Positions 9,009 to 17,574 of a DNA stretch of 64,000 nt are shown here, one piece after another. A program made the position numbers and the translations under genes. The stretch lies in NCBI GenBank assembly GCA_020723305.1, contig DYJC01000019.1, positions 1 to 64,000 of the forward strand, written 5' to 3'. Source of the DNA: Desulfosudis oleivorans. Lineage in GTDB: Bacteria; Desulfobacterota; Desulfobacteria; Desulfobacterales; SURF-7. Every line of letters begins with the position of its first letter. Position 1 is the stretch's first letter. The notes under the pieces are model-generated. The model was not told the origin of the DNA and did no database searches. It saw nothing but the letters and a program-made list of their open reading frames with translations.

Positions 9009-10382
9009 CTAAAATATTTTTCCCGGATTCAGTATTCCTTTGGGATCAAACGAATGCTTGATTCCCTGCATGACCCGAATGCCCGATTCTCCTATCAATC
9101 TTGGCAGGTATTTCTTTTTGGCCAGCCCCACCCCGTGCTCTCCGGTAATGGTTCCGCCCATGGATATGGCCGCGTCAAAGATTTCATCAAAAGCCTTGTG
9201 GGCACGGATGATCTCATCTTTGTCCCGTTCATCGGTCAGACAGGTGGGGTGAAGATTGCCATCCCCGGCATGCCCGAAGGTACCGATGATGACATTGTGT
9301 TTTTTTGCAGAATCCTGAATGATTTTCAGCATATCGGCAATGCGGCTTCGGGGCACGGTGGCATCCTCCAGGATAGTGGTCGGTTTCAGCCGCGCCAGGG
9401 CCGAGAGCGCTGTGCGCCGGGCAGTAGCCAGCTTAAGCGCTTCGTTTTCATCTTTTGCGGTCTGAAAAAAAGAACAACCGTATTTTTTGCAGATCACCTC
9501 CACACCAGCAGCTTCTTCCGCAACCACCACGGGGTGGCCGTCCACTTCAATGAGCAATACTGCCTCCACATCCAGGGGCAGCCCGACATGGGCATAATCT
9601 TCAACACATTTGATGGTGACCTTGTCTAAAAATTCCAGGGTGGCCGGAATGATCCTGGCTGCAATAATAGCTGAGACCGCCAGGGCAGCCTGGCGCATTT
9701 CAGGGAAATGCGCCAGCATAGTGGTTTTGACCTGTGGTTTGGGGATAAGTTTTACGGTAATGCCGGTGAAAAATCCCAAGGTACCCTCGGAAGATACCAG
9801 TAGCGGGTTGAGGCGGTAACCGGCCACATCCTTTACTGCCTTGCCGCCTGACCGCAGCAGACTTCCATCTGCCAGGATGGTTGTAAGCCCCATGATATAA
9901 TCGGAAGTCACACCGTATTTCAACCCCCTTAAGCCTCCTGAATTTTCCGCCACATTACCGCCCATAGTGGAAATATTCATGCTGCCCGGATCAGGCGGAT
10001 AGAACAGGCCACGTGCTTCAACCTCGCGGTGCAGGGTGCTGGTGATCACGCCCGGTTCCACGGTGGCGGTCAGGTTTTCCTCATCCACCTCAATGATCCG
10101 GTTCATGCGGCTGGTTTGAACCAGTACCCCGTCGTTACGGGCAATGGCCCCTCCCGACAGGTTGGTGCCTGAACCCCGGGGAGTTACACTGACCCCGGCC
10201 TCGTGGCAGAGGCCCATGATACGGGCGATTTCATCGGCTGTCCCGGGCATCAGGACGACTCCCGGGCGACTCGCAAGTTCAGGGGTTGCGTCATAACCAT
10301 AGACTGCCAGCGACTCCGGGTCCGCGAGGGTGTACGGTTCACCGACAATGGTCTGTAACTCCTTTATGAACAATGGGTTCAT
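9009..10382 (-). CDS. glcD: GlcD/D-lactate dehydrogenase-like FAD-linked oxidase
   Basis: A 457-residue FAD-binding type-4 oxidoreductase with the PP-loop (VTPRGSGTNLSGGA), the conserved GGNVAENSGGLRGLKYG flavin segment and the C-terminal GEHGVG metal or active-site motif. It oxidises a 2-hydroxyacid, probably glycolate or D-lactate, to the oxoacid. It lies between the TRAP permease gene and glcF at short spacing, so uptake and oxidation of the same acid are probably coupled. Length is normal for the family. Confidence 0.9.
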   Translation of the reverse strand: MNPLFIKELQTIVGEPYTLADPESLAVYGYDATPELASRPGVVLMPGTADEIARIMGLCHEAGVSVTPRGSGTNLSGGAIARNDGVLVQTSRMNRIIEVDEENLTATVEPGVITSTLHREVEARGLFYPPDPGSMNISTMGGNVAENSGGLRGLKYGVTSDYIMGLTTILADGSLLRSGGKAVKDVAGYRLNPLLVSSEGTLGFFTGITVKLIPKPQVKTTMLAHFPEMRQAALAVSAIIAARIIPATLEFLDKVTIKCVEDYAHVGLPLDVEAVLLIEVDGHPVVVAEEAAGVEVICKKYGCSFFQTAKDENEALKLATARRTALSALARLKPTTILEDATVPRSRIADMLKIIQDSAKKHNVIIGTFGHAGDGNLHPTCLTDERDKDEIIRAHKAFDEIFDAAISMGGTITGEHGVGLAKKKYLPRLIGESGIRVMQGIKHSFDPKGILNPGKIF

Positions 10383-10391
10383 GGTTATCTT

Positions 10392-11726
10392 TTACCCCAC
10401 TGAAGTCCCGAAAAAAGCCCGTGGTGCCCACAGGATGATTTCCGGCCAGATGATGCAGAGGATCAGTCCGATCCACTGTAAAATAACAAAGGGGATTACA
10501 CCTTTGTAAATGTGGTAGATCGTCATTTCCGGCGGAGCAATACCCTTGAGATAAAACAGGGAATAGCCAAAGGGCGGTGTCAGAAACGCCATCTGCAGGT
10601 TGATGCAGATCAGCATACCGAACCAGAGCTGATTAAAACCAAGCTCCTGGGTAACCGGGATAAAGATCGGGGTGACAATAAGCAGAATCCCCAGCCAGTC
10701 CAGGAAACAGCCCAGGAAAAAGATGATGCCCATCATGACAAAGAGCAGGGCGATGGGGTTGAGCTGAGTACCCAAAAGGAAATTGGCAATGGCATCCCCG
10801 CCGCCCAGACCCATGAAAATTGCCTGAAAGGCATTGCCGCCCAGGAACAGGGTCATAATCATGGAAGTGGTCAGCGTAGTGGACCAGCAGGCCTCCTTGA
10901 TGATTTTCCAGGAAAATTTTTGGTAGAGTACCGCCAGGACAATAGCACCCACACAGCCCAGACCCGCAGCCTCGGTGGGCGTGGCGACTCCGCCGATGAT
11001 GCTGCCCATTACGATTAAAACCAGGACCAGGGGTGGCAGAATGGATATGACGAACATGTTCAGTTTTTCCGCTGCGGAATGATCGGATTCGGTTTCCGGA
11101 GGACCATACTCAGGTTTGACATTACAGAGCACGGCAATGTAAATCACATAAAGACCGGCGAGCAAAAGGCCCGGGGAAAAGGCGGCGGCATAGAGCCAGC
11201 CCACGGAAATCTGGGTGAGGCTGCCATAAACTACCAGCATGATACTTGGCGGGATCAGGATGCCGAGAGTACCTCCGGCACATATGGTTCCTGCAATCAG
11301 GGGGATATGATAGCGAACTTTCATCAGGGCCGGGATGGCAAGCAGGCCGATGGATACCTCGGTGGCACCGACCACGCCGGCAGTGGCAGCAAAGACGGTG
11401 CTGGCCAGGATAACGGCAATGCCCAGTCCGCCGCGAATCCGCCCCATGACCACGTGCATGGTTTCAAAAAGCCGCTTGGCAATGCCTGAAGCATCGAGAA
11501 TCAGGGCCATGAAAATGAACAGGGGAACGGCTACAAGGACATACTCTTCCATGACCCCGTACGCCCGGTTGGCCAACAGACCAAAGACGGCATCGATAGA
11601 CCCACCCCAGCCGATTACGCCAAAAATCACGGCCAGCATGCCTAAGGAAAAGGCCAGGGGATGGCCGAGCATCAGGGTCAGGAAAAGGGTGAAAAACATG
11701 GTGATGGCTAAGGTTTCCGGGTTCAT
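10392..11726 (-). CDS. dctM: TRAP transporter large permease (DctM family)
   Basis: A 444-residue, highly hydrophobic protein with about 12 predicted membrane helices and the GxxxFxxxxxG-rich segments of DctM (for example the GHPLAFSLG start and the CAGGTLGILIPPSIMLVVYG segment). It forms the transport pathway of a Na+-dependent TRAP system with DctQ, whose stop codon overlaps its start (ATGA). The neighbouring glcDF and lut genes suggest a 2-hydroxyacid or oxoacid substrate. Confidence 0.92.
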   Translation of the reverse strand: MNPETLAITMFFTLFLTLMLGHPLAFSLGMLAVIFGVIGWGGSIDAVFGLLANRAYGVMEEYVLVAVPLFIFMALILDASGIAKRLFETMHVVMGRIRGGLGIAVILASTVFAATAGVVGATEVSIGLLAIPALMKVRYHIPLIAGTICAGGTLGILIPPSIMLVVYGSLTQISVGWLYAAAFSPGLLLAGLYVIYIAVLCNVKPEYGPPETESDHSAAEKLNMFVISILPPLVLVLIVMGSIIGGVATPTEAAGLGCVGAIVLAVLYQKFSWKIIKEACWSTTLTTSMIMTLFLGGNAFQAIFMGLGGGDAIANFLLGTQLNPIALLFVMMGIIFFLGCFLDWLGILLIVTPIFIPVTQELGFNQLWFGMLICINLQMAFLTPPFGYSLFYLKGIAPPEMTIYHIYKGVIPFVILQWIGLILCIIWPEIILWAPRAFFGTSVG

Positions 11727-12226
11727 ATATCTTCTCCCTTGAGTTGGTACCAGTCACGGATAAAATTGGCCAATCCCTGAAGCAGCAGCAACAGCAGAGA
11801 GACCGGGATGATGGTTTTAAACGGATACAGCGGGGGTTTCCAGGCGCTCCAGCTATGTTCCCACTGCATCCAGGACTTAGCCGCGTATTCTGTTCCCGCC
11901 CAGAGCATAGCGCCGATAAAGGGTAGAAAAATAACCCAGAAGGTGATCAGCCTAAGCACGAGCTGGGCCTTTGAAGGTAATTGCATGGTGATGATATCGA
12001 TACGCACATGTTTGTCATGAAGATAGGTCACGCCCATTGCCATCATAAAGTGAAATCCATATAAATAGACCGTCATTTCGAATGCCCAGGTGGTAGGAGC
12101 ATTGAAAACCTTGCGCATGCCCACCTCGTAAAACACCACGGCCACCAAGGGAACCAGCATCAGGGCCGTAAACCTTCCGACAGCCGAGTTGACGGCATCC
12201 ACAGCCCGTACAAACTTTTTCAGCAT
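11723..12226 (-). CDS. dctQ: TRAP transporter small permease (DctQ family)
   Basis: A 167-residue inner-membrane protein with four predicted helices and the DctQ-type central segment around WAFEMTVYLYGFHF. It partners with DctM; the genes overlap by four bases. A Rho-independent terminator-like hairpin lies between dctP and this gene, so it should be transcribed at a lower level than dctP. Confidence 0.88.
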   Translation of the reverse strand: MLKKFVRAVDAVNSAVGRFTALMLVPLVAVVFYEVGMRKVFNAPTTWAFEMTVYLYGFHFMMAMGVTYLHDKHVRIDIITMQLPSKAQLVLRLITFWVIFLPFIGAMLWAGTEYAAKSWMQWEHSWSAWKPPLYPFKTIIPVSLLLLLLQGLANFIRDWYQLKGEDI

Positions 12227-12246
12227 GGTAATGTCCTTTCAAAAAG

Positions 12247-12272
12247 CCCCGCAGCATTGAAAGGCTGCGGGG
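12247..12272 (-). terminator. Intra-operon hairpin with U-tract between dctP and dctQ
   Basis: On the minus strand CCCCGCAGC pairs perfectly with GCTGCGGGG around an 8-base loop, followed by C and five T. This is a complete intrinsic-terminator layout within the operon. It would let the periplasmic binding protein be made in excess of the permease, or protect the 3' end of a processed dctP transcript. Confidence 0.8.
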
Positions 12273-12281
12273 ATATCGCGT

Positions 12282-13463
12282 TTATTGAAGCAGTTTTCCC
12301 TTAATCACATCTTCCTGGGGCCAGGGGGCAATCCCTTTGCGCATTTCGCGCCAGGGGGCATAAGCTTTCTTGTATTCTTCCTGGGAATCCAGGACTTTTT
12401 TCACATCCGGGTTTTTTGTCTTTAAATCTTCCAGGTATTTAAACGATACTTTGGCAAACTCCACAATAGTGGCATCATCCATACTTACAAATTCAGCCTT
12501 GGCGCCTATGATTTTCAGGGCCTCGATGTTGAGGTTTTCCTGCCAGGCGTTGGACCACAATTGGGTTTCCTTAGCGCAGATTTCCACAATGGCTTTCAGG
12601 TCATCGGGCAGTTGGTTCCATTTATCCTTGTTGAAGACTACATCAAACTGGCAGGAGGGCTGGTGTACACCCGGTTCGATCACATATTTGGTAATCTCAT
12701 GGTAACCTTGGGGAACGTTCGCTGCCGGTGAGCTGAACTCACAGCCGTCAATGACACCGCGCTCCAGAGCTAGATAGATCTCCGGGCCGGGAAGCGGGGT
12801 GACGGAAACGCCGAGCTGGGTTAAAATGTCCATGTACCAGCCCACGGTTCGGACTTTCATCCCTTTGAAATCTTCCAGCTTGGTTGCTCTTTTGCTGGAG
12901 TGGAGACCCAGTTCCTGGCCGACATTGCCGCAGAAAAAGGGAACGAGGTTGTAACGGCTGTAGAGATCATCCAGCATGGCCTTCCCGCCGCGCTCATAGT
13001 ACCAGATATTGTATCCTTCGTTGTCCAATCCATAAGGCACGGAACCAAAGGCAACAAAGGCTTCGTTTCTACCCTTCCAGTAACCGGGCCAGGAGTGGAA
13101 GGCATCCAGGGTACCCTTGGATGTGGCCTCAAAGATTTCCATGGCCGGGACAATGGCGCCGGTGGTAAAGAGCTTGATTTCCAGGCGACCGCCGCTGGCA
13201 GCCTTGACACTGTCGCAGAAATGCTGGGCAATGTCATGGAATAAAATCCCACCCCAGGGATCACTCATGCGCAGGGTGTATTTTTTAGTCGAGGTTTCCC
13301 ATTTCTTGTTGGACCATTCCTTGGCTCTTTTGTCTTCACCGAATTTTTCGATTTTTTTGGACGGAGCTGCTCCGGGCGCCGGCGGCTGCTGAGCCCATGC
13401 GTTGACCGCAACAAAGGCCATTACCATTAAAACAACGAGTACTGCCATACTAAGTTTTTTCAT
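12282..13463 (-). CDS. dctP: TRAP transporter solute-binding protein (DctP family)
   Basis: A 393-residue exported protein. The signal peptide (MKKLSMAVLVVLMVMAF...AWAQ) is clear and AAGGAG precedes the ATG. The mature part has the DctP core, including the G-V-I-D-G-C-E segment and a tryptophan-rich ligand region. The pattern (PAANVPQGYHE...GVHQP) is closest to the oxoacid/lactate-binding branch typified by TakP, so a lactate, pyruvate or glycolate ligand is plausible. Found in the periplasm, it delivers ligand to DctQM. Confidence 0.88.
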   Translation of the reverse strand: MKKLSMAVLVVLMVMAFVAVNAWAQQPPAPGAAPSKKIEKFGEDKRAKEWSNKKWETSTKKYTLRMSDPWGGILFHDIAQHFCDSVKAASGGRLEIKLFTTGAIVPAMEIFEATSKGTLDAFHSWPGYWKGRNEAFVAFGSVPYGLDNEGYNIWYYERGGKAMLDDLYSRYNLVPFFCGNVGQELGLHSSKRATKLEDFKGMKVRTVGWYMDILTQLGVSVTPLPGPEIYLALERGVIDGCEFSSPAANVPQGYHEITKYVIEPGVHQPSCQFDVVFNKDKWNQLPDDLKAIVEICAKETQLWSNAWQENLNIEALKIIGAKAEFVSMDDATIVEFAKVSFKYLEDLKTKNPDVKKVLDSQEEYKKAYAPWREMRKGIAPWPQEDVIKGKLLQ

Positions 13464-13529
13464 ACCGTTTTCTCCTTTATGGGTTTGGGGTTGCTACGGA
13501 ATTCGAGATACGCGACCATGGCCGGCACC

Positions 13530-13838
13530 TCAAAACTTAAGTTCATCAGGTTGTTTTTTTAGATAAAATTTTCCTTCCGGTGTCTTTCCTACGATATCAC
13601 CCTGAATAAGATCATTCAGGGATCTGGGCCGCAAATCACGCAAGCCCTTGGGCAGATAATTTGCTTTGGCATAGGCAAGGTTGACGGCACTGGTTATATC
13701 CAATGCTTTTTGTTCTGATAATTCCTTTAGTATCCGGGCACCTGTAGTGCGCAGACGCCGGCCGACGATAATCTGGCTGAGGATAAAAGCTCCGATAAAG
13801 AAAACAACGCCCATCAGAATCTGTATCGTTGTTGTCAT
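13530..13838 (-). CDS. Small single-pass membrane protein, first gene of the TRAP/lut operon
   Basis: The frame opens at 13925, but the ATG at 13838 is preceded by AGAGGG at good distance, giving 102 residues. One N-terminal membrane helix (residues ~5-24) is followed by a charged cytoplasmic or periplasmic domain with no family I recognise. Its place as promoter-proximal gene suggests a role in the same transport or oxidation system, but none can be assigned. Confidence 0.6.
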   Translation of the reverse strand: MTTTIQILMGVVFFIGAFILSQIIVGRRLRTTGARILKELSEQKALDITSAVNLAYAKANYLPKGLRDLRPRSLNDLIQGDIVGKTPEGKFYLKKQPDELKF

Positions 13839-13966
13839 GTGATGCCCTCTGATACAGTGAACTGTAAAAACGGAATCATGTTTTCCATCCTTATGGATAG
13901 TATTGCAAGCTGATTCATCATTCAACCATAGAGATGTTATTGAATATATCAGCCCCCATATTCAAA

Positions 13967-13979
13967 TTGGTAATACCAC
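13967..13979. promoter_or_regulatory. Operator O1, FadR/LldR-type palindrome at promoter
   Basis: TTGGTAATACCAC fits the GntR-FadR subfamily half-site pattern TGGT-N3-ACCA. It begins at the last base of the predicted -10 box and covers the expected transcription start, the position of a repressor site. Confidence 0.75.
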
Positions 13980-14007
13980 TATTATTATAAATATATATTC
14001 GTGTCAA
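13979..14007 (-). promoter_or_regulatory. Predicted sigma-70 promoter of the TRAP/glc/lut operon
   Basis: On the minus strand a consensus -35 TTGACA (14007-14002) is followed after 17 bp by TAATAG (13984-13979). The region is very AT-rich. Transcription would start near 13972, about 130 bases before the small membrane-protein gene. Confidence 0.6.
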
Positions 14008-14073
14008 GAAAAAAGTATAACATTAAAAAATTATTATAAAATAAATAGTTTATTTAATAATCAATTGTTATTC

Positions 14074-14090
14074 AATTGGTAATACCAATT
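14074..14090. promoter_or_regulatory. Operator O2, perfect 17-bp palindrome
   Basis: AATTGGTAATACCAATT is a perfect palindrome around AAT and shares TTGGTAATACCA with O1. The centres of O1 and O2 are 109 bp apart. A two-site arrangement with one site upstream and one over the start suggests looping or cooperative control by the operon's own GntR/FadR-type regulator. Confidence 0.75.
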
Positions 14091-14143
14091 AAATACGAAG
14101 ATATATGAAAGAATTAATTTCAAAACTATTCAAAAGCGTCACA

Positions 14144-14222
14144 CCGGCGAAAGTCTGTACCCAGAAAAGAGCCAAAAATACTGGATAGCGCTACGCTTCA
14201 CTGCGTGTCTAGTTTTCGCCGG
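14144..14222. repeat. Imperfect inverted repeat with CCGGCGAAA / TTTTCGCCGG ends
   Basis: The ends CCGGCGAAA (14144-14152) and TTTTCGCCGG (14213-14222) are complementary over about nine bases, with an internal GC-rich hairpin-like centre. The short reading frames across it are repeat artefacts. Probably a REP/MITE-type intergenic element. Confidence 0.6.
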
Positions 14223-14340
14223 AACTACAACAACAGACTTTTGAAATTGGCTCAATATGTAAATCAGAATGAAGTAAATGAATATTGGAGGGATAGAAAA
14301 TGAGAGCCCATAAAATGCCGGACAAGAAACTTGAGTAATT

Positions 14341-14428
14341 CGGGAAACCACAAGGGAATTCGGGCAAGCACAAGGGAATTCGGGCAAGCACAAGGGAATT
14401 CGGGCAACCACAAGGGTTGCCCCTACAT
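14341..14428. repeat. Four tandem 20-bp units, same family as 2624-2691
   Basis: Units start at 14341, 14361, 14381 and 14401; the two middle units are identical. The last closes with GGGTTGCCCCTAC, forming a GGGCAACC-ACAA-GGGTTGCCC hairpin just beyond the acyl-CoA synthetase stop codon, where it could also act as a 3' boundary. Confidence 0.85.
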
Positions 14429-14434
14429 CAACAC

Positions 14435-16282
14435 CTAATAGTGCTCCAGCAGATTCAGCCTTCTGTTTTTCCTGAACTCTTCCTTGATGGTTGTGAATGC
14501 CTCAGTAGTCAAAAGATGATAGGTGGTGTCTCCCCGCTGTCTGAAGTAGACCTTCATATCCGGATATCGTTCCATGTGAAAATGCTGCTGTTTCAGCGGG
14601 CGGATGACAATCTTGTGGGTCTGGGTCACCGGGAACTCATCCAGCACGCGGATAAAATCCGGCATCCACTTCGGGTCCATTCCTCCCTGCTTCTGCTCCT
14701 GGATCAATTCATCATGGATCTGTTTTGGATCAAAAGGTCCGTTCAGTTGTATGGTCACCATCACCTTCTCGTCTGCTACCGCACAAGGTACTCCATACGC
14801 TGCGACCTGCTGAACATTGGCCAGATTCAGAACCGACTGGGCGACATTTTCCGCAGAAAAATTTTCACCGTCCTTCCGGATCCAGTCATCAGTCCGGCCA
14901 TTGAAATACAGATATCGCACATTGTTCACAATCCGGATATGCCCGAGGTCGCCGGAGCGGAAATAGCCGTTTCTGAACTTCTTTTGCGTGGCGGATGGAT
15001 TCTGAAAATACCCGTCAAAAAAAACATTGTCCTCTTTCATTTTCCTTGCAATTTCACCCACCGCCTCATGATAATTCAGAAGGTTTCCTGCGCTGTCAGC
15101 AACCCCCGGCGGGCAGATTTCATCCTGTTCATTCAGGATCACGATCTGGTCTGACGGAACCTCTCCGACACTGTCCGGAGGATCTCCCGGCTGGACAACC
15201 GTCGTGATCGGAGCCTCAGTGGAACCGTAAAGCTCATAGATATGCGTCATCCCCAGATATTGAATCAGCTTTCGGCGATCCACCGGAAGAGCGCCGTTTC
15301 CGTGGGCAATCCGGAACCGGTTTCCGGGATGAGAGGCCAGAGCTTTGGTAACTGCTTCTCCGCTGCCGTATCTCCGTTCCAAGGCAGACAGGATGAAATG
15401 GATCGGCTGCCCTACATAATTCATATAGGTAACCCCATGCTCCAGGATATCGCCCTCAAACGCACTGGCGCTGAATTTGCGTTTCAGCAGAAAACTGCCG
15501 CCGGTTACAACAAGCGGCATAATGCCGAGAAGGATGGAATTGGAATGAAAAAGCGGCATGCAGATATAACCGCGATCACTGGGTTTTAATCCAATGCGCT
15601 TTCGGGTGATCACTCCTGCGCCAAAGCACTTGGCATGGGAACAGGGAACCCCTTTTGGCAGTCCGGTTGTTCCGGAGGTATAAATCACAATCAACGGGCC
15701 GAAAATATCAATAACGGGTTTATGTTTTTTTCCATCCAAAACCGCTGCGCCGGATAATGCATCCGCAATACCCGGAAAAGAATCTTCTCCGGCTGCCGCC
15801 GGGCTGCCGACCTGAAAAATACGAGTTTGATCAAGTGTTCTGATTTCCGGTAAGATCCGTTTGATTTCAGGTGCATTGGATTCATCCACAAGTAGAAGTG
15901 CGGTTCCCGCCTGATTGATGATATTCACCAGCGTATCCCCGCGGAAACCGGTATTAAAACCAAAAAGCACAGACCCGCTCATAGCTGCGCCGAAAAAAGC
16001 GAAAATGAATTCCGGCGTGTTTTCCTGATACATTCCCACAGCCAGTGAATCCTGAGATGTCAAACATCCCTTTTTGATCTGCTCCTGTTTTACGGAAAGA
16101 AACAATGCTGCATAACGCCGGGCTTCGGCACAAGTTTCTGCATAGGTGTATGCCCGTCCTTCGAAAATGAAAAAAACACGATTCCGGCGGAAGGGAGTGG
16201 CGGCCAGAAATTTGAAAATAGACCCTACATTCAGGAATCCGATGGTTTTGCGAAGAATGCTTTTTGCGCTGAACGTTGCCAT
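14435..16282 (-). CDS. Acyl-CoA synthetase, FATP/very-long-chain type
   Basis: The ATG at 16282 has AAGGAG eight bases before it and is preferred over the open frame to 16351; the product is 615 residues. It carries the AMP-binding core YTSGTTGLPKG, the YGSTEA A5 motif and the YFRSGDLG A7 motif, with a C-terminal domain typical of fatty-acid-transport-type synthetases. It activates a carboxylic acid, likely a fatty acid, to its CoA thioester. It stands alone on this strand, and a near-palindromic site in the promoter region suggests local regulation. Confidence 0.88.
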   Translation of the reverse strand: MATFSAKSILRKTIGFLNVGSIFKFLAATPFRRNRVFFIFEGRAYTYAETCAEARRYAALFLSVKQEQIKKGCLTSQDSLAVGMYQENTPEFIFAFFGAAMSGSVLFGFNTGFRGDTLVNIINQAGTALLLVDESNAPEIKRILPEIRTLDQTRIFQVGSPAAAGEDSFPGIADALSGAAVLDGKKHKPVIDIFGPLIVIYTSGTTGLPKGVPCSHAKCFGAGVITRKRIGLKPSDRGYICMPLFHSNSILLGIMPLVVTGGSFLLKRKFSASAFEGDILEHGVTYMNYVGQPIHFILSALERRYGSGEAVTKALASHPGNRFRIAHGNGALPVDRRKLIQYLGMTHIYELYGSTEAPITTVVQPGDPPDSVGEVPSDQIVILNEQDEICPPGVADSAGNLLNYHEAVGEIARKMKEDNVFFDGYFQNPSATQKKFRNGYFRSGDLGHIRIVNNVRYLYFNGRTDDWIRKDGENFSAENVAQSVLNLANVQQVAAYGVPCAVADEKVMVTIQLNGPFDPKQIHDELIQEQKQGGMDPKWMPDFIRVLDEFPVTQTHKIVIRPLKQQHFHMERYPDMKVYFRQRGDTTYHLLTTEAFTTIKEEFRKNRRLNLLEHY

Positions 16283-16343
16283 CCTGTAAACTCCTTGATG
16301 AAAAAAAACTATGATTCCGGGAAGAACCCCAACTATAATAAAA

Positions 16344-16359
16344 CAAACCAATTGGTATG
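16344..16359. promoter_or_regulatory. Near-perfect inverted repeat upstream of acyl-CoA synthetase
   Basis: CAAACCAATTGGTATG is symmetrical at 7 of 8 half-site positions and sits 62-77 bp upstream of the start codon. A TATTAT/TATAGT -10-like element follows on the minus strand. The form fits a TetR-type operator, a family that commonly controls acyl-CoA synthetases; no such regulator is encoded in this window. Confidence 0.5.
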
Positions 16360-16558
16360 TTTGTTTTCAAATGACATGAAACCAACTGCATGTCAACCGG
16401 TGATTTTCGTTCAGAAGAAGACAGGAAGACCCCATGCGGAAACCCGCAACATCTGTTTCCCGGACAGCAAAAAGATTGACAACATCACAGATCTGTTAGT
16501 AGACTGCCGGAACATTTTCATGTATTGAAGTGAACCCCAAAAGCATCAGAGGCATACC

Positions 16559-16918
16559 ATGAGTATTGACGAACAGGAACAATCTATTGACTTTTCCGTG
16601 AATAAAAAAAATTTATACCGCGAAGACTCCATAACCGATCTGAATGTCGCCTCCATCCGAAGGCTCATTCCTGTAAATATCGATGGATCGGAGGATAAAA
16701 GCCGGACTCCGCTATATTTCGGACACACACAATTGATGTCTCCGCAGGGTCCGATCCCGATTCATGCAAGGTTGACAGCCAACAATCTGGAAGAAGCGAT
16801 CGACCAGTTCCCTCAGGCCATGAGTCTGGCTCTGGATGAAATGATGGAAAAAATCATGAAGTTACAGGAGGAGGAACAGAAGAAAAAGGACTCCCGTATC
16901 ATTGTGCCGGGAAGATGA
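16559..16918 (+). CDS. Conserved-looking hypothetical protein
   Basis: A 119-residue soluble protein with an AGAGG ribosome-binding site. The N-terminal half is acidic. The middle contains a segment rich in Pro and Ile (MSPQGPIPIHARL), then a helix (LEEAIDQFPQAMSLALDEMMEKIMKL) and a charged tail. No signal peptide, membrane helix or known motif is visible. It is divergent from the acyl-CoA synthetase and convergent with the TrmO-like gene. Function unknown. Confidence 0.7.
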   Translation: MSIDEQEQSIDFSVNKKNLYREDSITDLNVASIRRLIPVNIDGSEDKSRTPLYFGHTQLMSPQGPIPIHARLTANNLEEAIDQFPQAMSLALDEMMEKIMKLQEEEQKKKDSRIIVPGR

Positions 16919-16942
16919 TCCTCACTCGGGAAGCAGAAAAAA

Positions 16943-17548
16943 TCATTTTCCTTTTCGCATCCCGACCCAGTCCGGAACCCTTATTTCCGAATTTTCGTGC
17001 TGATAAGGGATATAGCATTTAATATCCATAACCGGTGACTGATCCCTTGCATCAATGGACTCGATTTCAATGGTAGTATTCTCAATGGAAAGAATCCTGC
17101 AAAGGGTCAGCCCGATCAGATTGGGTCGAACCGGAGAATGGGTTCCAAACACACCCGTCAATGGATTGCGGGTATCTTTTTTTGGATGAACCTGCATGAT
17201 GCCGCGTTTCTCCGGTGTATCGTTTTCATGAAACCAGAACAAAACATGGATATGGGAAAAACCGTCAAGTCCAAGCATCGCATCTCTGTATTGAGGCTGA
17301 ATCTCAATCCATGACCGATCACCCTCTTTTCTCACCAACCCAATGGAATGTATCACAAAAGAATCGGTCATCTTTTTCCTCCGTACCTCATCCAGCCATC
17401 TTTTCTGCTCTTTCTGATATTTTTCTTCAGTCTGGTGAGGATCAGCCTGATCCAGATTTTCATAATCCGGTTTCCTGCCCCTGATCGACCGGAATAGTGC
17501 TTTCAGCTTTTCCAGATGTCCGGAGTTGTTTGGATCCATGTTGTTCAT
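16943..17548 (-). CDS. trmO: TrmO-like tRNA methyltransferase (YaeB/UPF0066 family)
   Basis: A 201-residue protein. From about residue 65 it has the TrmO fold, with SIGLVRKE at the start and GVFGTHSPVRPNLIGLT as the family signature. TrmO methylates the N6 of t6A37 in tRNA-Thr using S-adenosylmethionine. The ~60-residue charged, probably coiled N-terminal extension is unusual, and the signature differs from the common F-A-T-R-A-P-x-R-P form, so a related SAM-dependent function cannot be excluded. Confidence 0.75.
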   Translation of the reverse strand: MNNMDPNNSGHLEKLKALFRSIRGRKPDYENLDQADPHQTEEKYQKEQKRWLDEVRRKKMTDSFVIHSIGLVRKEGDRSWIEIQPQYRDAMLGLDGFSHIHVLFWFHENDTPEKRGIMQVHPKKDTRNPLTGVFGTHSPVRPNLIGLTLCRILSIENTTIEIESIDARDQSPVMDIKCYIPYQHENSEIRVPDWVGMRKGK

Positions 17549-17574
17549 ATCACACTGAGATGATTCAACCCGGC

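Noticed and set aside
14139-14411. Overlapping short minus-strand frames with a repeated Pro/Glu/Phe/Cys pattern
   Set aside because: The pattern comes from translating the 20-bp tandem repeat and the adjacent inverted repeat, not from a gene.
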